NCBI RefSeq assembly: GCF_024158745.1
Contig: NZ_JAMZAW010000015.1
Location: 1 to 64,000, forward strand
DNA: 64,000 bases
From: Paenibacillus tyrphae
GTDB taxonomy: Bacteria; Bacillota; Bacilli; Paenibacillales; NBRC-103111
Reading direction: 5' to 3'
Shown here: piece by piece, positions 27,001 to 33,994 of the stretch
Numbering within the stretch: the first letter of the stretch is position 1
How the letters are laid out: each line of letters starts with the position of its first letter
Program-made: the position numbers and the translations under genes
The notes under the pieces: model-generated
What the model saw: the letters and a program-made list of their open reading frames with translations, nothing else
Database searches by the model: none
Told to the model about the DNA's origin: nothing

Positions 27001-27156
27001 GCCGTCGCCTTCGCCGTGCGGCACGGGCTGCTCCAAGGCATGGAGGAGCGCGCGCTGAAGCCGCAGGACTCCGCCACCCGGGCGCAATCGGCCGTCCTAA
27101 TGCTCCGCTTGATGGACCGGATGGGCCGGTTGACGGCCGCTCCGGCGAAGCCGTAG
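21061..27156 (+). CDS. SLH-anchored multi-domain surface protein (main part after in-frame stop)
   Basis: This is the continuation, in the same frame, of the gene starting at 20494; alone it has only a TTG start and no signal peptide, so it would not be exported. Together they make a ~2220-codon cell-surface protein. In order it shows fibronectin III modules, a carboxypeptidase-regulatory-like beta domain (GVVTDWSKRPVALAEV), a DUF11-like adhesion repeat, an alpha-helical membrane-like segment (ATLMLAGFFLGPETFGVGTIG), and a second CarboxypepD-like domain. An SbsA-type Ig domain, two more fibronectin modules and a Gly/Ser linker (~1848-1880 in joint numbering) follow. Three SLH domains (~2031-2200) close it and bind pyruvylated wall polymer. 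Likely adhesion or S-layer-associated; substrate unknown. Confidence 0.85.
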   Translation: MTLVDIEGGRIKLYWEKALPGSGITGFRIHRTTGGREEIIASLDDPLADSYLDMESESGVGYVYRVYAVNAQGQEFPYSVEKRFGPVGFVIGSFVHEAPRYYRKYAASGDPVQLTLKTEPGADVLAEVSYSTPELSGQVLSVRLQAGDHLQTYTGSFLIPDTAVMIESIRATATKDGAKAEAEALQAPLPVGGTVRVRATNRERLENETTLTIRSGSSNAAKSIVIGKSPEAEFKGLPPAADYKLSMFGSNGIDLLADNASLIDVQAGVSRTVEAKPSEPAYLELVIKDEQQEEVGFVQVVVTDTDGQVLYSADTFNSGKVTTPALAGMIGRKVRIKVSDRKGYYLQTEAEATLAQGKTPVAVTLGKSVTKLTGVVTDWSKRPVALAEVSAVQNGKSYRMLTDAEGRYSFDLPTGPATVQARVGSNVSQPAYKTLVPGTNEVGLEIYAAIPTRVQVNFYTKAIGGDWTGPRELDWSSTGRYRVTASRYLLSTGNPFQVYAFPGEAVQVCINDQQHAAADVCGTTTIQSKNTGTVEIRMEEKGTKAAGDISLPNPSQPYFYQLLAADADGKRRLMTQGPVKNGSNEWKLPGAGDYQLQISSSGGDYASRDFSVADGEAKALGAIAFENAGVFADKEGNGVVIQPDTAPAGGELPVRVSYRNTSASAVQDAVLLADIPAGATFIEGSAVVNAAAAPAAAPSVSQRTIAIGAIAPGASGTVSYKLRFDEKTDVERIAIAPKLRYRTDAAEAAEIIGAAQAERVYVTLYAPAVTSRQEITVSGIAPPGSLVRIYDGKLLLGQSLASPSGDWKRNIRLPGDAPQSAHALRAEATKLEQTWYGPPVFVRYDVNYPEPVELIIEHNRTKYRLDPSLGVAQFPYIVKPGDPLAITLKFNHPNRARNVRIHVGDRLIDPSVNDKGDFITIVKAEKLGPIGVSYTPLESVPSDTPTEENIREQLPPGLKAFEKKSLEISEKTPDGAKQTARLQGSLPASKGSAGLDLDVSLEKTSYSPTPADLNKAQSTGVPVYGLKVSHSLTPEQFRVQMSAYIPLDEFQTGLNAQEAVSLVAAALEPKPGARSKPQVRAASAGAGGAVLVRISLALASEAGKWTWTSIDSVYSVYDGMGINDTLKDLEGLVDAASETCDPEMAGIYTDWAKAIANEAMINEAIKATLMLAGFFLGPETFGVGTIGVWLLTNAIGKVLDADIAAKVDKLKADIANNNWCEDPPPNKPTTTKPGTKKPTKKLADPKWMYDPSGYVYEVAPNNRLEGVKATALVKDAESRQWNVWDAEWFGQANPLTTDAEGRYGWDVPEGQWKVMYEKDGYRTAFSSELTVLPPHFDVNVPMISTRPPKVVAVRALPGGSSVLIAFDRHVTAASTNDTTITVMDKETGAPVIGETALVQPVTFEGQPVSKTVRFTPDAASPLVVGRVYEVNADGAIQGYNGIPMGSGYKADVIVKAVDDTPPAAVSGLDAVADAQGLMLRWTDPGDPDFAKAALSYRAEGASAFSDPIEIVKGKQWALLEGLKAGTAYEIEVKSLDEAGNAASTRIKTATAVRLAEPVDIIAPRQAAGVKIEAGERTLTVRWTDPADDDLQAVHLRWNRFVGDPNGGEAKVEKGVQQYTITGLLPAKDYRIALSSQDVAGNESHALEIAARTKPVGESGGGNGGGSGGDGGSGESDPGPSPGGSSPSSLANTPKPDDTAKPDSANRESVKLDGNAGSYPLFGGALHIALQEGTLTKPATLQAERSANAGSPNDTALKLHSPVYSLSLGGEEVLRKPVRLTIRYDASGLAGADPRKLGLYRQTDGKSGAWTYVGGVTDGTADEVTASIDRFGVYVIGLADYRFADLEEHWSRADVELLASRHLVSGVDGGKFEPDRLITRAEFAKLLVRLSDDGRQAVSAGETFSDVAADAWYAGFVNRASQLGLVQGADGRFRSDDPVTREEMAVMVLRAWGEAPALPLEPASVLADFQDGTDVSVWAHQAVAFAVRHGLLQGMEERALKPQDSATRAQSAVLMLRLMDRMGRLTAAPAKP

Positions 27157-27167
27157 CAAGCAAACCT

Positions 27168-27210
27168 CGATGTGCCGGTCCTTCGGGGCCGGCCCGCATC
27201 GTCCTTTTAA
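27168..27210 (+). terminator. Terminator of the SLH protein gene
   Basis: CGATG...GCCGG (27168-27178) pairs with CCGGC...CATCG (27189-27201) around a short TTCG-containing loop, followed by TCCTTTTAA. Confidence 0.65.
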
Positions 27211-27245
27211 CGAGATACAACCAACTTGAAGGAGTGACCTGTTCC

Positions 27246-28415
27246 ATGATCAACGAGCTTGATTTACGACTTGATCCCTATCCGTGGTATGAAGAAATGC
27301 TCCAAGTGAGCCCTGTCGAATACAGCCCGCAGTTTGGGGCCTATCTTATTTTCCGTTACGAAGAAGTTCGCAAGGTATTTGCCGACCATCAGACGTTTTC
27401 ATCAGCGGTCTTCGACGGCCTTTCCCAAGAGTTGACCTTTGAGAATCAGCTTCAGGGGATGGACCCGCCCCGGCACACGCAGCTTCGGGCATTGGCTGTC
27501 CATGCCTTCACCCCGAAGGCGGTAGCCGACCTTGAGCCGCGCATCCGCCGCCTTGTCAGCGAGCTGCTCGATCAGGCGCTGGCGAAGGACGAGATCGATT
27601 TTGTCCGCGATTTTGCCATTCCGTTTCCCGTGACGGTCATCGCGGAAATGCTCGGGGTGCCCGAGGAGGAGCGGGACCAATTCAAGTATTGGTCGGACGT
27701 GATCGTAGAGGCCTCCGAGCATCTGCTCACCGGCAAGGCGGAAGATCCCCGGCATGTTGCCGCTTATCGGGAAATGAAAGACTATTTCGAGCAGCGGACA
27801 AGGGAGCGCAGGGAAGCTCCTCAAGACGACTTAATCAGCCGGCTGGCGCTTGCCGAGGTGGAGGGGCAGCGGCTTACGGATGCGGAGGCGGGCAATTTCT
27901 GTCTCCTTCTCATGGTAGCCGGCAATGAAACGACCACGAATCTGTTGAGCAATGCGATTCGCACGTTCATCGAACATCCCGGACAGTGGGAGCTGTTATG
28001 CCGGGAGCCCGGGCTGATTCCGCAAGCCATCGAGGAAGTGCTGCGCTTCCGCTCGCCGGTACAGCTGTTGTACCGGGTCGTGAAGCAGGACATCGAGCTT
28101 GGCGGCCGCCAGATGAAAGCCGGGGAGCGCGTCGTCGTCTTCATGGGCGCGGCCAATCGGGACGCAGGTAGATTCGAGCGTCCGGATACGTTCGATATTA
28201 CGCGCCCGCTGGGTCCGCATATGTCTTTGGGCCACGGCATCCACTTTTGTCTCGGGGCGCCGCTCGCCCGGTTGGAGTCCAAAATCGCGTTTGAAGCCTT
28301 GATCGAGCGCATCCGGGAGTTTCATTTGCCCGAGGGATGCAGGCTCGAACCGCTCTCGACCTTTAATGTATTCGGGCTGCGCCAGCTGTCTTTACGGCTG
28401 GTCCGACGCAAATAA
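27246..28415 (+). CDS. Cytochrome P450
   Basis: A 389-residue soluble class I P450 monooxygenase, needing a ferredoxin partner not present in the window. The I-helix oxygen-activation motif AGNETTTN, the K-helix EEVLR (ExxR), and the haem loop LGHGIHFCLGAPLARLE with thiolate C335 are all intact. The general type resembles bacterial CYP107/CYP109-like enzymes that hydroxylate fatty acids, steroids or macrolides. The substrate cannot be told. ATG 27246 is 11 bases after AAGGAG. It is flanked by terminators on both sides and so is a single-gene unit. Confidence 0.93.
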   Translation: MINELDLRLDPYPWYEEMLQVSPVEYSPQFGAYLIFRYEEVRKVFADHQTFSSAVFDGLSQELTFENQLQGMDPPRHTQLRALAVHAFTPKAVADLEPRIRRLVSELLDQALAKDEIDFVRDFAIPFPVTVIAEMLGVPEEERDQFKYWSDVIVEASEHLLTGKAEDPRHVAAYREMKDYFEQRTRERREAPQDDLISRLALAEVEGQRLTDAEAGNFCLLLMVAGNETTTNLLSNAIRTFIEHPGQWELLCREPGLIPQAIEEVLRFRSPVQLLYRVVKQDIELGGRQMKAGERVVVFMGAANRDAGRFERPDTFDITRPLGPHMSLGHGIHFCLGAPLARLESKIAFEALIERIREFHLPEGCRLEPLSTFNVFGLRQLSLRLVRRK

Positions 28416-28464
28416 GCGCAAACGCCGTTCATCCGTTTCTCTCGGATGAGCGGCGTTTGCGCTT
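28414..28464. terminator. Bidirectional terminator between P450 and glycosyltransferase genes
   Basis: A stem of about 22 bases (28414-28434 with 28443-28464), reading AAGCGCAAACGCCG against CGGCGTTTGCGCTT plus inner pairs CATCCG/CGGATG, overlaps the P450 stop codon. T-runs are short, so it relies on stem strength. Confidence 0.7.
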
Positions 28465-28492
28465 GTGCCCTGCCTGATTCAGCCTCGCTGAC

Positions 28493-29701
28493 TTACCACG
28501 CCTCGCGAATCGTGGTCGTCGTCTGCCACGCTTTCCGCACGGAAGACGCCGTCTGTTGAAGATGCATAATCGCATCCCAAGCCTGCTCCGTCGGGCGCTG
28601 GCGGCGGAACTGCCGCGCCCTTCCCCGCATCGCGGCCAGCGCAAGCCGGTTGTCCGCAAGCTCCAGCAGCTGATCCTGCAGCGCCCGGGCGGCCGTCGCC
28701 CGGATGGCGACGCCGGCCTTCTCCAGCACCGCGGCGTTGTCTTCCTCCTGGCCAGGAATCGGCTTGTACAGCAGCATCGGCAAGCCCATGGCGACCGCTT
28801 CCGCCGTCGTCAGCCCGCCCGGCTTCGTCACCAGCAAATCCGCGACGGCCATCCATTCGTGAATTTCCTCTACGAAGCCTTTGACGATGACGCGGTTTGA
28901 CGGATGCTCCTGCAACTCCGCTTCCAGCTCTTCCCGCACGGCCGCGTTGCTTCCGCAGATGACGACCAGCTGCAGCCGCTCCAGCAGAGATGTCGAACGG
29001 ATCAGCGAACGGATGCTTTCATCCAGCATGCCGCTGCCGCCGCCCATTACGAGCACGACCGGGCGCTGCGGATCGAGACCGAACGACTGGCACAGCCGGA
29101 CCCGGTCGAACGATTCGGAGAAGCGGCGGCGCACCGGAATGCCGGTCACCCGGATGCGGGAGGACGACACGCCGTGCAAACGCAGCGCTGCCGCTACTTG
29201 CTCGGACCCGACCAGATACAAATCCGTATGCGGCTGCAGCCACAGGCTGTGGTCGGTATGGTCCGTAATGACCGTAACGAGCGGCGTCGAAACCGCGCCC
29301 TTTTCTTTAAGCAAGGATACGGCCGCCGCGGCCAGCGGGAACGTGCAGACGATAATGTCCGGCCTTTTCTCCTCCAAGAGCGTCAGGAATCGGGACAGCC
29401 CCAAGCTCAAAAACGTTTTGAACGGAATCGGCATCGCCTCTTTCCGTCTTGTTTTGCGATATAAATAGCCGTAGACCGACGGCGCTTTCTCGACACCCTT
29501 CATAAAGCAGTACTTCACCATCGGATGAAGATACGGATACACTTCCTGCATAAAATCGATCACCTCGGCCCGGACACGTTCCGCCAAGCCTTCTCCGCAT
29601 GTTTCCGCCAGCGCCCGCGCCGCCTGCCGGTGACCGTCACCCAAGTCGCCGGAGAGCACCAAAACGCGCGCAGCCGCGGGGATCTCGCCGTTCGTCAACA
29701 T
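28493..29701 (-). CDS. MGDG-synthase-like glycosyltransferase (diacylglycerol glucosyltransferase type)
   Basis: A 402-residue GT28/GT-B enzyme. The N-terminal half has the MGDG-synthase marker (LSGDLGDGHRQAARAL, then PTVYGYLY-like APSVYGYLYRK). The C-terminal half carries the UDP-sugar site KPGGLTTAEAVAMGLPMLL and GQEEDNA. B. subtilis UgtP, of this family, adds glucose to diacylglycerol to make glycolipids and the LTA anchor. A similar role is likely, and an LTA-synthase-family protein is at 39189-41132. No other lipid genes are adjacent. ATG 29701 follows GGGGGGC. Confidence 0.87.
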   Translation of the reverse strand: MLTNGEIPAAARVLVLSGDLGDGHRQAARALAETCGEGLAERVRAEVIDFMQEVYPYLHPMVKYCFMKGVEKAPSVYGYLYRKTRRKEAMPIPFKTFLSLGLSRFLTLLEEKRPDIIVCTFPLAAAAVSLLKEKGAVSTPLVTVITDHTDHSLWLQPHTDLYLVGSEQVAAALRLHGVSSSRIRVTGIPVRRRFSESFDRVRLCQSFGLDPQRPVVLVMGGGSGMLDESIRSLIRSTSLLERLQLVVICGSNAAVREELEAELQEHPSNRVIVKGFVEEIHEWMAVADLLVTKPGGLTTAEAVAMGLPMLLYKPIPGQEEDNAAVLEKAGVAIRATAARALQDQLLELADNRLALAAMRGRARQFRRQRPTEQAWDAIMHLQQTASSVRKAWQTTTTIREAW

Positions 29702-29904
29702 AAGTAGCCCCCCATAAACTATTCTTTGTTTGAACTTCTACTCTATATATTAAACGAAAAACCTGAAGAAATCCCATCCTCAGAGCTTAAAACTTTCTTA
29801 AGTACGCCAATGACCCGGACGTAACTCCGGAGCGCACCCATAGCGCCCAACGCGAATACACTATCGGCAAAAGCCCATATTGACGCTTGATCGGAGGTTC
29901 CTTT

Positions 29905-30810
29905 ATGAAGCCTTACCCTGAATACCCTTACTATGCGATGGAAACGGAGTGCCACGAAAAGCCGATTGCGTTCCCGCCCCAGCATCAAGAGCGGCAGCCC
30001 GGACTCGAATATTTGATGAACCCGCGGCCGATCTTCGACAATCCCGCCTACGTCGGCAGCGGCAAGCTTCTCGGCAAAGCAGCCCTGATTACGGGCGGAG
30101 ACAGCGGGATCGGACGCGCGACGGCCGTCGCCTTTGCCAAAGAAGGAGCCGACGTGGCCATCGCCTACTTATACGAGCATCCGGACGCGGCCGAAACGAA
30201 GCAGCATATCGAGCAGTTGGGCCGCCGCTGCCTGACCATCCCGGCAGATCTGCGGGATAAAGCTTCGTGCACGGGCGTCGTCGCGCAAACTCTCGCCGCG
30301 TTCGGGAAGCTGGACGTGCTAGTCAACAATATAGGGGTTCAGTACCCGCAGGAGAGCATCCTGGATATTTCGGAGGAGCAGCTGATCGAGACGTTCCGAA
30401 CGAATATTTTCTCGTTCTTTTTCGTGACACAGGCCGCTCTGCCTTATATGAAGGCGGGCGACTCCATCATTAATACGGCTTCGGTCACCGCCTACCGCGG
30501 CCACCGGCAATTGATCGACTATTCATCCACTAAAGGGGCGATCGTCACCTTTACCCGGTCGCTGGCTCTATCGCTGGTCGAGCAAGGCATCCGGGTGAAC
30601 AGCGTAGCTCCGGGACCCGTCTGGACACCGCTGACGGTCTCCAGCTTCCCCGCCGAGCAGGTGAAGACGTTCGGCACGGATACGCCGATGGGCCGGGCCG
30701 CCCAGCCGTTCGAGCTGGCGCCCGCCTACGTGTACCTCGCAAGCGACGATTCCAGATTCGTCACCGGCGAGACGCTGCATGTGAACGGAGGCCAGTTTAT
30801 CACCTCCTGA
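29905..30810 (+). CDS. SDR oxidoreductase with N-terminal extension (general-stress type)
   Basis: A 301-residue short-chain dehydrogenase. A ~50-residue N-terminal extension rich in Pro/Tyr precedes the Rossmann motif TGGDSGIGRA. NNIG and the catalytic YSSTK are intact. The C-terminus ends with the usual GETLHVNGGQ. This long form matches the B. subtilis YhdF/YdaD group of general-stress SDRs. Substrate unknown. ATG 29905 has GGAGG about nine bases upstream. A palindromic repeat element follows the stop codon immediately. Confidence 0.9.
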   Translation: MKPYPEYPYYAMETECHEKPIAFPPQHQERQPGLEYLMNPRPIFDNPAYVGSGKLLGKAALITGGDSGIGRATAVAFAKEGADVAIAYLYEHPDAAETKQHIEQLGRRCLTIPADLRDKASCTGVVAQTLAAFGKLDVLVNNIGVQYPQESILDISEEQLIETFRTNIFSFFFVTQAALPYMKAGDSIINTASVTAYRGHRQLIDYSSTKGAIVTFTRSLALSLVEQGIRVNSVAPGPVWTPLTVSSFPAEQVKTFGTDTPMGRAAQPFELAPAYVYLASDDSRFVTGETLHVNGGQFITS

Positions 30811-30821
30811 TGCGGCAACGC

Positions 30822-31113
30822 CAAAAAGGGACTGCGGAGATAACCTCCCGTAGTCCCTCAGAGTGTCGAGAAAGTGGTCAATTGAGGTAATAGAGGTTAC
30901 GAAGGGGTGAGGTATCCACTTCCGACCGCTGTTGTCATCGGGAAATCTTGATTGGAAGCCGCTTAACAGCGGATATTTCCCGAAGACAAAGGCGGACGCT
31001 ATCGCTTCTCCAGTGGACACCCCACCTCCGTTTGCATCTCTAATTTTGTAAAAGCCCACTTTCTCGACAAGCTTAGGGACTGCGGAGATAACCTCCCGTA
31101 GTCCCTTTTGGCA
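30822..31113. repeat. ~290-bp palindromic intergenic repeat element
   Basis: The 31-base unit starting GGGACTGCGGAG occurs identically at 30828-30858 and 31076-31106, and each copy is itself a hairpin (GGGACT/AGTCCC). Inside them GTCGAGAAAGTGG (30865-30877) faces CCACTTTCTCGAC (31056-31068). A central hairpin CGGGAAAT...ATTTCCCG with inner CCGCT/AGCGG lies at about 30939-30982. The remainder also pairs imperfectly, so the whole can fold into one long hairpin. The outer hairpins have A-runs before and T-runs after and may act as terminators for the two convergent SDR genes. There is no ORF. It looks like a MITE or REP-type element. Confidence 0.7.
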
Positions 31114-31163
31114 TTTGTCCGTTACCCGGCACGGAGCTTTCCGCACTACTGCATAGCCGCAGA

Positions 31164-32042
31164 TCACTCGGCGTAAAAGCCCTGCTCCGCCGCATAGTTG
31201 CCCCAGTGCGGCCTGCTCCCGTCTTCGTCCGTAAAGCCGTACTCGTCGGAGAGCCCCCAGCTCGTCAGCGCTTGACCGGATTTGTCCATGATGCGCGGGT
31301 CGGCAGCCAGTGCGGCAACCGCCCGTCCGACATAATGCGGCGTCTCCGACATGATGAAATGCGGGTCCTTCTCCGCCGCGGCCCGCCAATTGTCCTTCGT
31401 CACGCCGAAATGGTCAAGCATCGCTTCCGAACGCAAAAAACCCGGCGTGACCGCCACAGCCGCCACATGATGCGGGCGAAGCTCTTCGGCCATCGCCGCG
31501 GCCAGGTGAATCGCCGAAATTTTGGCGAGACTGTAGTACAGGTTGCCGCGGTACCGGTAATCCCAGCCGTCCGTAATTTCGACGATGAGTCCCCGCTTGT
31601 TCGCCATAAGGAGAGGTACGCCGTAGTAGCTGGTGATCATGTGCGAATGCACCGCCCGCCGCTGCATCAGCAGTCCGTCGGCAACCGACTGCTCCCAGAA
31701 CGTCTTGCCCCATTCCATCAGCGAGTCCCCGCCCCACACGTCGTTGACGAGCAGGTCGAGCCTGCCGTCCTTCTCGCTTCGCACCCGTTCGAACAATGCC
31801 CGGACCTCTTCCTCGACCGTATGGTCCACGCGCACCGGAATGCCGCGTCCGCCCCGGGCCGTCACCAGCTCCGCCGTCTCCTCGATCGTTTCCGTCCTGC
31901 CCATGTCGGAAAGCTGCCCCCGCGAGCTGCGGCCGGTCACATAGACCGTTGCTCCCGCTTCCCCCAGCATTTCGGCGATGCCGCGGCCCGCTCCTCTTGT
32001 CGCTCCGGCAACGACCGCGATATGTCCTTCCAATGGTTTCAT
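31164..32042 (-). CDS. SDR-family oxidoreductase
   Basis: A 292-residue short-chain dehydrogenase with cofactor motif AGATRGAGRG near residues 12-21, the arginine after strand 2 (VTGRSSRG) favouring NADP(H), NDVWGG in place of the usual NNAG, and a catalytic tyrosine-lysine pair in YYSLAK. The long loop and C-terminal extension match the group often annotated 'SDR family, YxxxK with GGD insert'. Substrate unknown. It is divergent from a WYL-domain regulator 221 bases away, which probably controls it. Confidence 0.88.
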   Translation of the reverse strand: MKPLEGHIAVVAGATRGAGRGIAEMLGEAGATVYVTGRSSRGQLSDMGRTETIEETAELVTARGGRGIPVRVDHTVEEEVRALFERVRSEKDGRLDLLVNDVWGGDSLMEWGKTFWEQSVADGLLMQRRAVHSHMITSYYGVPLLMANKRGLIVEITDGWDYRYRGNLYYSLAKISAIHLAAAMAEELRPHHVAAVAVTPGFLRSEAMLDHFGVTKDNWRAAAEKDPHFIMSETPHYVGRAVAALAADPRIMDKSGQALTSWGLSDEYGFTDEDGSRPHWGNYAAEQGFYAE

Positions 32043-32263
32043 CGTTCATTCCTCCGCTTTTCTTCGTCGTCTGGCTGGCAATGTCATGCCATTCCCGCGC
32101 AGTACCCAACTGTTGTCGAGCCGTCTGAACTTGCTCTAAACCTATCTCCGTCTTACGCTTTCATTCTACCAGCCCTAATATGTCAACCCTTGTCATATTG
32201 CTGTGATAAAATAAAAATATCTAATGACTAAAGCGCATCTCAAAAATACAAGGAGCGATGATC

Positions 32264-33214
32264 ATGCGTGCAGACCGGCTGTTATCGATTTTATTGCTGC
32301 TTCAGAACCGCGGCCGAATGACCTCGCGGGAGCTGGCCGAGCAGTTGGAGGTATCGGAGCGGACCATCTTCCGCGACATGGAGGCGCTCAGCGCTTCCGG
32401 CATTCCGCTTTATGCCGAGCGAGGCTCGGGCGGCGGCTGGGTGCTGCCGGAAGGCTACCGCTCTCAGCTCACGGGACTCAAAATCGATGAAATCCGCTCC
32501 CTCCTGCTCGCCCACGCTTCCGGGATGATACGTGATCTAGGCTGGCGCGAAGCTTTTGAAGCGGCCTTGTTGAAGCTGCTGGCCGCCCTGCCTCCCTCGC
32601 TGCGGCGGGATGCGGAGGCGGTCCGCGAACGCATCCACGTGGACGGAGCCGGATGGTACGGACCCTCGGAGGAGGTATCGTGCCTATCCAACGTGCAGGA
32701 GGCGGTGTGGGAGGAGCGGCTGCTGGCCATTCGCTATGGGCGAGGCGACGAGGTCGTCGAGCGCGAGGTCGGCCCGCTCGGGCTGGTCGTCAAAGGAAAC
32801 GCGTGGTACTTGATCGGGCTCATAGACGGCCAGATGCGCACCTACCGGGTTTCCCGGATACGGAGCGCCATCATACGGCCGGAGAGCTTCGAGCGGCCGG
32901 CGGACTTCGAGCTGGCCCGTTACTGGGAGCAATCGACGGCCGATTTCAAGTCCCGGCTGCCCAGTTATCTCGTGACGCTGCAAGCGAATACTTCCGCTCT
33001 TGCTCTCCTGCGGGAGGAGCACTTCGTCAAAATCCGTGAAACCCGCCCGGCTGCCGACGGCCTGACCGAGCTTACCGCCGATTTTCAAACGGCGGAGTAC
33101 GCACTGCGAATCATTCCGGGACACGGCGGCGGACTGCAGGTGCTGGAGCCGGAAGAGCTGCGCGCAGACCTCCTCCGGTTGGCGGAGACGATCCGTCAAA
33201 TATATTCTCATTGA
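32264..33214 (+). CDS. HTH/WYL-domain transcriptional regulator (YafY type)
   Basis: A 316-residue regulator. Residues 1-60 form a DeoR-like winged helix (RADRLLSILLLLQNRGRMTSRELAEQLEVSERTIFRDMEAL). The middle is a WYL domain (EVGPLGLVVKGNAWYLIGL, with the R..R pattern TYRVSRI) that binds a ligand or nucleic acid, and a WCX tail ends it. ATG 32264 is eight bases after AGGAG; ATG 32258 is too close to it. It is divergent from the SDR gene at 31164-32042, the likely target. Confidence 0.9.
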   Translation: MRADRLLSILLLLQNRGRMTSRELAEQLEVSERTIFRDMEALSASGIPLYAERGSGGGWVLPEGYRSQLTGLKIDEIRSLLLAHASGMIRDLGWREAFEAALLKLLAALPPSLRRDAEAVRERIHVDGAGWYGPSEEVSCLSNVQEAVWEERLLAIRYGRGDEVVEREVGPLGLVVKGNAWYLIGLIDGQMRTYRVSRIRSAIIRPESFERPADFELARYWEQSTADFKSRLPSYLVTLQANTSALALLREEHFVKIRETRPAADGLTELTADFQTAEYALRIIPGHGGGLQVLEPEELRADLLRLAETIRQIYSH

Positions 33215-33274
33215 CGATACGGTCCGATCTGCGCACATGAAGCCGCAGCAGTACGTTGGTACGTCCCTCACCCG

Positions 33275-33305
33275 ACTCCGGCGCCGACAAGCCGGAGTTA
33301 TTTCG
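33275..33305 (+). terminator. Candidate terminator of the WYL regulator gene
   Basis: ACTCCGGC (33275-33282) pairs with GCCGGAGT (33291-33298), followed by TATTT. The T-run is short. Confidence 0.5.
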
Positions 33306-33400
33306 CATGCAGCCACGACATTTTTTAGGTAAAAACGAACAAATCCGAAGCTCAGGACCAATATAGAGTGAAAAAACAACGATAGGGGGGCCGGCCGCCT

Positions 33401-33994
33401 ATGACAGACTCCGAATGGCAGCATTGGATCAAGCAAGCGAATCACGGAGACGAAAAAGCGTTTCAAATGATTTACGAACAAAGTAAAGACCAGGTGTACC
33501 GCACGGTCACGCTTCTCATCGGCAGCAAACAGGACGCGTGCGACGTGGTTAGCGAGGTGTATGCCGAATTATTCAGATCGCTCGCAAAATACGACGGACG
33601 CAAGCCATTCCGCTCCTGGCTTACCGGCCTCGTGATCCGCCAAACCCGCAACTGGAATCGAAAGCTGTGGCGGAAATTCAGGCTGCACGAGCGCAGCAAA
33701 CTGCTGGAAACGAAAGATCTGGCCCCGGATACGGAGGAGCTATTCCTGCAGCATGAGCATCAGCACGAACTGATCGCTCTTGTCCACAAGCTGCCCTACA
33801 AGTTCCGGAGCGTCGTCGTGCTGCGGTATTATCAGGAGCATACCTTTGACGAAATTGCGGAACTGCTGGGCATCCCGTCCGGTACGGTCAAATCCAGGCA
33901 CCATGCCGCACTTGCCAAGCTGCGCAAGCAAGCAGGCCATTTAATCGAAACGAACGAAGGAGGACTTGCTCCATGTCCATCGAAAATCAATTGA
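33401..33994 (+). CDS. ECF-type RNA polymerase sigma factor
   Basis: A 197-residue sigma-70 family factor with region 2 (FQMIYEQSKDQVYRTVTLLIGSKQDACDVVSEVYAELFR) and region 4 (LPYKFRSVVVLRYYQEHTFDEIAELLGIPSGTVKSRHHAALAKLRK). There is no region 1.1 or 3, as usual for the extracytoplasmic-function group. It directs RNA polymerase to a small regulon, normally including its own operon. AGGGGGG precedes the ATG. The next gene overlaps it by 22 bases and encodes a membrane protein that is probably its anti-sigma factor. Confidence 0.93.
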   Translation: MTDSEWQHWIKQANHGDEKAFQMIYEQSKDQVYRTVTLLIGSKQDACDVVSEVYAELFRSLAKYDGRKPFRSWLTGLVIRQTRNWNRKLWRKFRLHERSKLLETKDLAPDTEELFLQHEHQHELIALVHKLPYKFRSVVVLRYYQEHTFDEIAELLGIPSGTVKSRHHAALAKLRKQAGHLIETNEGGLAPCPSKIN

